Source: Athripsodes cinereus (lineage: Eukaryota; Arthropoda; Insecta; Trichoptera; Leptoceridae). From it: a DNA stretch of 64,000 nt. Position numbers and translations under genes: made by a program. The DNA is taken from contig OX388318.1 in assembly GCA_947579605.1 (NCBI GenBank), forward strand, positions 6,014,001 to 6,078,000, in the 5' to 3' direction. Shown piece by piece: positions 12,501-21,500 of this stretch. Positions within the stretch are counted from its first letter, which is position 1, and every line of letters starts with the position of its first letter. Under the pieces are notes generated by a model that saw only the letters and a program-made list of their open reading frames with translations, was not told the DNA's origin and did not search any database.

Positions 12501-15500
12501 CCTTCTAAAATAACTGATATATTTTTTTTTATTTATGAATATTACAAAAAATTATCGCGCTTTCAACGTAAGTGTGGCCGTCTTAGAACATGACAGAGCC
12601 CTGGGAAAATCAAATTGTATCCCTTCTCCTTCCGGTTGCTAATTTTTCACTTCGCCGGATGGGGCGATTATCCACTGAACTTATTGTTTTGGCAAATATA
12701 TACGGCACTCTATAAATTGACATATTATTACAATTATTACAAAAACATCACCCTGCACTGAGACCATAACAGCTTTTATCCAAGGCGATTTCAGCAAGAA
12801 AAATGAAAAAAAAGAAATGCCAAATCAAAAAAAAAACACAGCGAGACAGCAAAAAAAAAAAACACAAAAGCAAAATTACAGAATCAAAGGAGAGTCTCTA
12901 TCCTGGCGATAAAGTCATTGATGCGAATATGCATTGAAAAGAATATAAAAAGAACTTCAACATTATGTTCATAAATCACTTAGGCCAACATTTGACATAT
13001 TATACTTTCGCTTCGTTATACAGATATAAACGTAACTACGACACTATAGATACAAATCAAGTAAAATTATTATATTATGTATAACGAAGTATAGAATTAT
13101 AACTAATATAAGAATTATTCAGATGCCAATGTGCAATATACGTACTTATAGTAGTTCCTTGAACCCAATATTTCAATATCCCCTTGTGGCGACACTACTT
13201 ACTTTACTTTTCGAGTGGCTTGGTGTATAATAATATGTAAATCTTCACCCGTGTAAGCTGCGTCGTATTCTCTAGTCTTGTCTTGGCTCCAGCGCCGATG
13301 GTGACGCTTATCCTAAGCCAGCCCTTAATTTGGTGAAATTTACTTTTAAATCCAAATAATCTTTAATATTTTATACCAAAATCTTCACCTAAACGGATAA
13401 ATAGGAGTTCTTGGACTCCTGAAATATCCGAGAAATAAAGATATTTCAACATACCAAAATGTAAGGGACAAATAAAGTGACAATCAGTAACATGTAATAC
13501 AGACATATTCTACATAACGTACGAAAATATAAAGAACGTAGAAACACTATTGTAAATGTTTTGTTTTCTCTAAGATTGCAGTGACCGAAAGATTAATGGT
13601 CCCAGTAGAATATGTCTTTACAATAATAATAATAGCCATTACGACTGTAATTCTTCATCATTATTGTCAAAATTCAATTGATCACTCTAAATATTAATAA
13701 CAATATATAGATGTTAGGGCAGATATGTTTCACTGAGAATCACTCTATTTGTCCTTTACATTTCGGTATAAAATAGTTGTGCAGTATTTTTTTTTTTTAT
13801 TTATTTATTTATTTCCAAAATTTTACATTCTTAAATAACAGTAAAAATCATATTGGAAATATTAAAGTTTCTTAGATGTAATTTTTTTTAACCAAATTAA
13901 GGGCTGATTCAGGATAAGCGACGCCCTGAGGCACATTAAAATATAGTGCCCTAGACATGCAGAAATTGATTCGTATAGATGTCTTCGAGGAATGTGCTAT
14001 ATTAATTATTATTAATCGAAATCGTATTTAGCAGAGAAAATTATTGTCGGAAACTACATAATTATGTTATTATAGGTAGAGTAAATTGGAAAACTTGTAT
14101 TGCATCGTTTTTAATAAAGTTTTAAAAGTTTTTACGTAGATACCAGCTATTAATCGACAGATGATATTGTTTTTGAGAAGAACCGGGTCTGACAAGTCTC
14201 CTTTTTCTTTATTTTTCAACCTCTCTAATTCATACAACTGTTTATAATTTTTAATGCGGTGATTTTTTCATAAATTGGCGTATTCATTTTGAAACAAATT
14301 ATCTAGTTTATTATTGCATAAAATCAGGTGTCTACTACTAAAGACAGCTCTAAAGAAAACATAAAATTCTAAACAGATATTTTGACTGGAGGCGAAAAAG
14401 TATAGTAATTCAAGTACCTATGTAAAAAATATATAGAAAAATTACTAATTTTATCTACATTTTGAAATTTGCAATATATAATAAATAGATGACATTATTA
14501 AGTGCGTAGGTTTATGTTCGTAGGTAAAATGGGTACCATGTTAGATGCTACTATGGTATACCATGGATGTGGGTACGGGTACCTATGTTATACCCTTTCT
14601 GAATTCTGGCACGAAGTTAATCTGTTTCGTGGTATTAAATAGACCGACAGATTCGTTTTTGAATGTTAAACAATTGTACCTACTTAAAGGTAACTTCTCA
14701 GTTTATTCTCGACTATTCTGTTATAATTTTCGAGAATCGTTTTGCGAATAATCAAACATTTTGTAAAGCCATCTAAAGATAGTTTTCTTGATACTAGGTG
14801 CAATTGGCAAACACGGAAGAAGGCTGTGCTCACCATACTTGACACTTAGGCCACCATAGAGAGTCCTCCATCCAGTAGGACGCCGAGGTTTTGTGTCTAA
14901 GAGGTGTTAACGTCCAGGAGAGACGACCCACGTATAATTCATCTTGGTTGGATTAAATTTTGGACGTTTCGGGGCCATTAAATTTGAAAGTTTGCCACGC
15001 ATCGAACAGTGGTAGCCACCAAGTTGTCCTTTTGATTCGGACTACAGAAACCAACGAGGACATTATCGTCAGCGTATGCATAGTTTCTCTCTTCCAGCAG
15101 GCGGTCAATGCACCTTATGTATAAGACTAAAAGTACAGGACCAAGAACTGATCTCTGTGGCACTTCTTTAGTAACAACATCTTCGTCAATAGAACCAGAT
15201 TCAACTTTTAGAGACCTCTTTTTGTTGTTCAGATAAGAGCGTAGCCACTCGACTTTACTGGAAGACATTGCATCCAGGCAATATGTATGCCTTTTGTACA
15301 TATTTATCTAGACAACAAAGTGTTTATTATTATTATATGTGTAACGGAGAGGACAACCTTTGTTTCAATAGTTCACTAGATATTTAGTTCGTGAAGGATG
15401 TCACGATGCAAAGTCATGTAACTTAAATTATGTAAATACCTTCTGTATTTTCTGTCACGTTTATCTTCATTAAAGATATGAAGTTTTGTACAGAGACATA

Positions 15501-18500
15501 CATCCATTTTTTAAGATGTAAACGGGTGGCTGATATTTTGAAAATAAAAATGCTTAGACAAGTTGGTTAACCCCGCAACATTTGCGATGTGAAGGAATAT
15601 ATAGATGATAAACAAAATATGGGAACATTGGAATGGAATGTCTACAGGTAATTCGAGAAAAATTATCATAATCATAATAAGATTTCTCATTTTGTCAACA
15701 TTTTTTTAGCCAAATATCTGCCCAACACGTACCAACCTATTTACTTATTTTAAAGCACCCAACACACACTTGACATTACTTATTGTTATTCTTGTTATAA
15801 ACAAAGCATCATGCACATCCAACACGAACACATTGGTTGTAAAACATTGGCATTGGAATAAATAAAATTCATTTATTGTGTTGAATATTTATAGTGACAA
15901 CAGTTCGTCCAGAGATTTTAAAACATGTTCCAATTTGGTGTTTCTTGAATGCTTCATTTTGTTGAATGCGGTACATGAAACATCCATCTATCACTTCAGC
16001 AGGAAAGGCAGAAAGGATAAAATTTTTATTTTATTTATCCGTGCACACTTCTTTCGCCTCATCCACAATAATGTGGAGAGCACGAAATATGTGTCAATAA
16101 ATTTATTTTGCTTTTAATATGCATTTTTGTAAGGAACTTCAGTTTGCCAATGTTGAAAGAATAGAAAAGCTTTACCAGAAATTTAGTAAGCTGGCCTAAC
16201 TATGTTTTCATCAGAGAAAAGCGAAAAGGAAGCACTCGTGCTTACTATTCCGTGGAGCGATCGGCAAAGAATCGGCTCCCCGTCCCTAAGTTTTCGAGTT
16301 TCCTGTAAAAGGCAGGAAAAGCAGGCATCGAAAAAATAACTAAACACATTTAACATCCACCCATCCTAAATGTCTTAATTTTTGGTAGACATGGAGAAGA
16401 CATCTTGCGTGTTTATTGCATGCGTGGGATATGCTGTGATGGGACAGTAGAAGATTTCCTATCACCCTTTCCGATTTTCAAAGCAACATTTTTAAAAGAT
16501 TATTTTTGTTCTTAAAAAATAAATAAAAGGTTTTAGAGTACTGGGTATTCAAGTAAAAGTATTCGTGTTTCAGGAGTCAGGAGAGCTGATCCTTCAGGAG
16601 AACCTACGTCACAGGGAATCCCACTTCCGATGTATTTACCAAACATCCTCTCTACGTTACCTTGAGAGCGGTGTACGTGGAATAGGGGACATAATAAACA
16701 AACCCCCATCAAAATATAAAATAACTTCTATAAATAATAATGTCATCTCATTTTATATATACTTTTAACAATATACAAAGTAAAAACCGTTTAAAGATTA
16801 TTTATATATTTTTTTGGTTTATTTATAATAGATATTTTCTCTTCCGTGTCAGTTTTCTAAAATCCTGCGTGTACTCGTAGTATTCTATCGTGGATACTTA
16901 CAATACCTCGTGGAGCACCCGATAAAGAATACTTCTACCACTTTTTTCCGTCAGTTTCAAGTGTCATATATGAAGCAGGTGTACGTATAAATACACTTTA
17001 ACATAACACAACATATATAGACAATTTACACAGATTGAGCTTGACCCAAACTAAGATAATTATGAATCTTGTATTGTGGATAGTAATGCGACAATACACA
17101 TATTTTATAATAATATAATGCACTAAACACATATTCATGCAGCACCCAAAATCAGAACAATTTGAAATAGATCTCTCTGTATTTTGACTGGCTGGGAATC
17201 GAACCCGGGACCATCAGGCTACGGAATATTTTTGTCAACATTTTTTTTTTTTGTTTTATAAACACGTAATCTTAAATAAAATGCAGCTCGCTTTAAATAT
17301 ATTATTGCCTGAAAATTTTCCAATTATCTGTTCGCTACAATGCTGTCACCTAAATAGTTATACATACTCGTAAATGGTCGCATAGATTGTATGAATCGTC
17401 GCTCACATTAAGTCGTCTAGTCAGTAATTCTGTATACTCATTTCTGTATTTTTTGTATCATTTTGAATTTTCTGTCATTCGTTTCAATGCTATCATTTGC
17501 ATTTATCATAAAATATACAATTTTAAAAAGAAAGTTATAGCAAAGAAAACCATCAAAAGTTTTATTAATTTTTTACACAGAAAGTACCTATGTTTGTCAG
17601 AAAAATATTATATATTAAAAAAGCATAGAGAATCATTGAAATCTTAGTTAAAGATAATATTTAAGTCAATTCACATGTACAAGAAAATATGTTTATTCAT
17701 GAATAAAATAATACCTTCTATAAAAAATGTTATCTATCGAGTTTGTACGGTAAAATTTATTTAAGTACATCTTATTTATCGATGATCTATCTATCGGTCG
17801 ATTGTGATATGGTCTATCCATATCTGACAGTAAAATCGTATAAATTTTACATCAGATTTTAGCTGCTAGTAATGTATAGACATGTCATGACATCTTCCAT
17901 AAATGGAAAAGCAAGTGAACCAACTGCAATGTAATAAATATGGAAATTGTCATCTCTGTGACAAGATATAAAAAATAAGACATTCAGGGTAGGTGGCATG
18001 CCTCATCGCTGAGTTGAATATATCAAATGTTTATTCTTTATGTTTATCGAATATTTATATATTTCTTATTCAATGTATTATTTTCAATAAAAAAAAAATT
18101 TTTTTTGTTCTTAACTGAACATTGATTACAAACAAATTTACACTAAAATACATTTAAATCAAATAATTGTTACTAGTGGGTTAATTAATTGGTGGGTTGG
18201 CCTGATCAGATCAACATTATTCTCTCTCTTTTTATTTTTCATATATGTTTTGTCAATCTACTATGTGTGTCTCTATCTAATAAATAAATAAATACAATCA
18301 ATATAGTAAATACAATCATAGTAAATACAATACAATCAAAATAAGTTTTCGAGTGTCCTGTAAAAGGCAGGTGTTCGAAAAAATTAAGACATTTTACATC
18401 TTAAATTCAGCGATGAGGTTTGCCACCCATCCTGAATGTCTTGATTTTATATTGGCACGAAGAGGACAGTTTGCATGTTTCTCACATGCAGCTGATCTGC

Positions 18501-21500
18501 TGGCTACCCCACTTGTGGGATATGCCGTGATGGTATAGTAGTAGTAGTAGTACAATCAATATATTGATATACCAGAGGGCGAGTTTATCGCGGGGGAGCG
18601 AATTCTTCCAACTAACCCAATATCTGTCATTTGCAAGGTACTTATTCGAAAATTTACAGTAGAAGCAAAACAGTGTTTTGTGATTCTTTAACTTTATTGT
18701 TTTATAAAATGTAGTTCTACAAAGTTTCGCTCGTTAATTACGAAAAATTATCACAGAAATTTTGTTTTTCCGGGGAATCTATGAAGCAAGGGCTTTAAAA
18801 GCTAGTTTTTAATAAAAGCTTCTCTATGAAAACCACCGAAACCAAATAAAAAAAAAGTTTTTAATAATAATTATTGTAAAGAAATACCGACTTCAAGTAG
18901 TAGAATATTTTTTTTTTTAAATGGAAAGTATACAAGTACGAATAAAAAATACGGTTGTGGTTGCTTTGAATACGAGAGAAAACATAATGCTTAGTGTTAT
19001 ATTCAAATTTCATGTATTAAGTTACAGATAAAACATTCCTAGAAATTGAAAATCTCGTTCGTGGTTAATTAAGGTAAGGTATACTTATATCACTTTTTTT
19101 ATTTTATTCAACTTCTTGGAATTAAATCTTTAAAATGTTTACAAACACGTGTATTGTATATTTATACTTCCAAAAGATTTAATAGTTTTCATAAAATTTC
19201 TACTTCAGGACTCAATTTTCCCTAAAAAATTTGAACTTACTAGTTTTTTTTTTATGAAAAAAGTCAACCATTATATCTAGGCAAATGTCACGACCTATAT
19301 TTGCATAATTTAGTTGAAAAATTGAAGTTTTTTCTCAAAGAAATAAAAGTTTAGTGGTTTAAGTATTTGATTTGAATTTGCACATAATCTATGAAAACAT
19401 TAGGTACTCAACAGACACTCTATTTGCACAATTCATTGTGAAAACTAGCCTAAGTCGATTCGTAAGAATTCAGGCGCCATTCCGGCAAACTCCCCTTTCA
19501 CGACACAAGCTTTTAGTAGCTTACTGTGAAAGGTGTATAAGGTTGTATTTGGGTTTATAACAAACAAAACCCAGATACATCTTTTATAAAAAAAAAAAAA
19601 AAAATTCTTCATTTCCTTAAACTCCATCTTCTTTCAAGAAGATGATACAATCTTCTTGAATGTGCAAATGGTTTTAAACTTTTTGCAATATTTGTCAGTT
19701 GAGTAATTTTCTTAACAACAAAAAACGTTTTGACGAGAAGATTCATTTGAGTTTTCCGTGAAGACAATATCGCGGTAATTTGATTGATAATCAATATAAA
19801 ATTATGAACATTTTACCTTGACGTTCAAGTAATTATGTGCTACATCCTGTCGACAATGGATCTGTCTTATTTGTGTCGCAGGACCACAAGTTGCAGTACA
19901 AGGCTCCCAAGGTCCTGGGACCCATCTGGGAGCACATGGTCCTCCGCATGGAGTAGCATTAGTCTGTGTAGGCTTGGGTCCGCATCTCCTCTCGGGCACG
20001 AGGGTCTGGGTCATTACACGAACACAGGAATATTCTGGGTATTGAATACCTGAAAATTAATTTGATATTTATCCAAAACAAATTTAAGAACACCCAGTGT
20101 TTTCCAGGAATTTAGATTTTTCGTTTATTTAATTTAACTTCTATCTAAATATATGTTCAAAATAAACCAAAATACGGTGAAGAAATATGAAATGAGTTTG
20201 TTTATGCCGCAAAAAGCGGAATTAGTTGGTAGCGAAATTTGAACTCTGTGTCTTCTTCGTGAATATCTGAGACATTTTTTAGTTACATAAACGATTTCAA
20301 ATCATCATAGATATTTATTTTTGTGGGTAATTTTAAGTTATTTCTTTAAAGCAGAACAGAAACAGATTCACAAATTCTACAAATCAGCAGAAATTATTCA
20401 CGATTTTACAAACTACTGCTTGAAAATCTTCATAGCTATATTTGTTCTGCTGAAATGGGTATTATAATATGTGAACACGTTGAACATTGCTGTATAATAT
20501 GTGTGACTCGAATCTTTTGAGCGCATATTTTTCCATATAGAGGACGACAAAATTAAATTCAATATGCGAAACGTTTCGGAGGAGGATTTTCTTTTTGAGA
20601 AAGGTGTTCACACATCTATTATTTTACGTTCAAGTAGATAGCATGGTATTCACAAAGGGTTTTCTTATTACGAGAGTAAAGGAAAAATATAAGGTATATC
20701 TTACCTGCGCATGGTTTTGTACACTGGGTAAATCTCATTATTTGCCATACGAATTTTCTTCGTCTATGTCTCGGATTTCCTGGGTGATTTGGATGCTGTG
20801 GCTTTTCTGATTCTGTTGCCAAAACTCCTGGTCCGTAAGGAAATTTATCTGATTCAGGTTTCTTGATTGATTCAACAGCATTTTCTTCCACATCCACAGA
20901 TGGTTTTTCCTTGTTTTCTTCATTCTTTTCAGGGGAAGATATTGAGTTGTCTTCTGGATTTGAACGTACTTGATTTCTTACATTTTGCGGAATGACTCTT
21001 CTTGGTATGGATCCATTAAAATTGGCATGGAGTAGAGGTGGAGCGATTGCTGATGGTCTTGGAGCCGGAGGAGGTTTTGGAGAATCTTCATCTGGTGGTA
21101 CATGTGTTGTGTATTCATATTTGATACCTGGATTTGGATGTTGATAAAGAATCTGGAAAGATAAAACATTAATTTTTATTATCTTAGATAGACTTCAATG
21201 CTAATACGTAAATTCTTGAGAGCTTAAATTGTTTTTCAACTGAATTGCTATAATTTATCAACATAGAGATTCTGATTCCTAGATCTTAGTGAAATTCTTC
21301 CACACTTTTGCACTTGTAAATGATCTTTTGATAAAAAAATACTAAGATTCGTGCGTGCAAAGTTCATTTTTATTTCTGTAATATAATAATTAACAAATTA
21401 TGTCGTGTCTTGAGCTGATATGATATATATATGCGACTGATTGACTCATTTTTTGAACCCACTTTCTGACTTATGCAATAGAACATTCACGGACTAATTA

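Larger units (their letters stand above)
9308..19816 (-). other. Large intron (10.5 kb) rich in transposable elements
   Basis: It separates the TSR2 exons. Contents in order: LINE-tail relic 9560, hAT-type MITE 9689, SINE-A 10800, LINE tail 10985, SINE-C 11176, hAT-type MITE 11395, foldback element 13290, RT relic 14800, LINE tail 15253, SINE-C 16248, SINE-B 17000, SINE-C 17880 and 18340, LINE tails 18230 and 18546, SINE-A 19478. The remaining 300-900 bp pieces (for example 9880-10790, 12000-13280, 15350-16240, 18640-19470) are AT-rich with no recognisable content. Confidence 0.8.
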
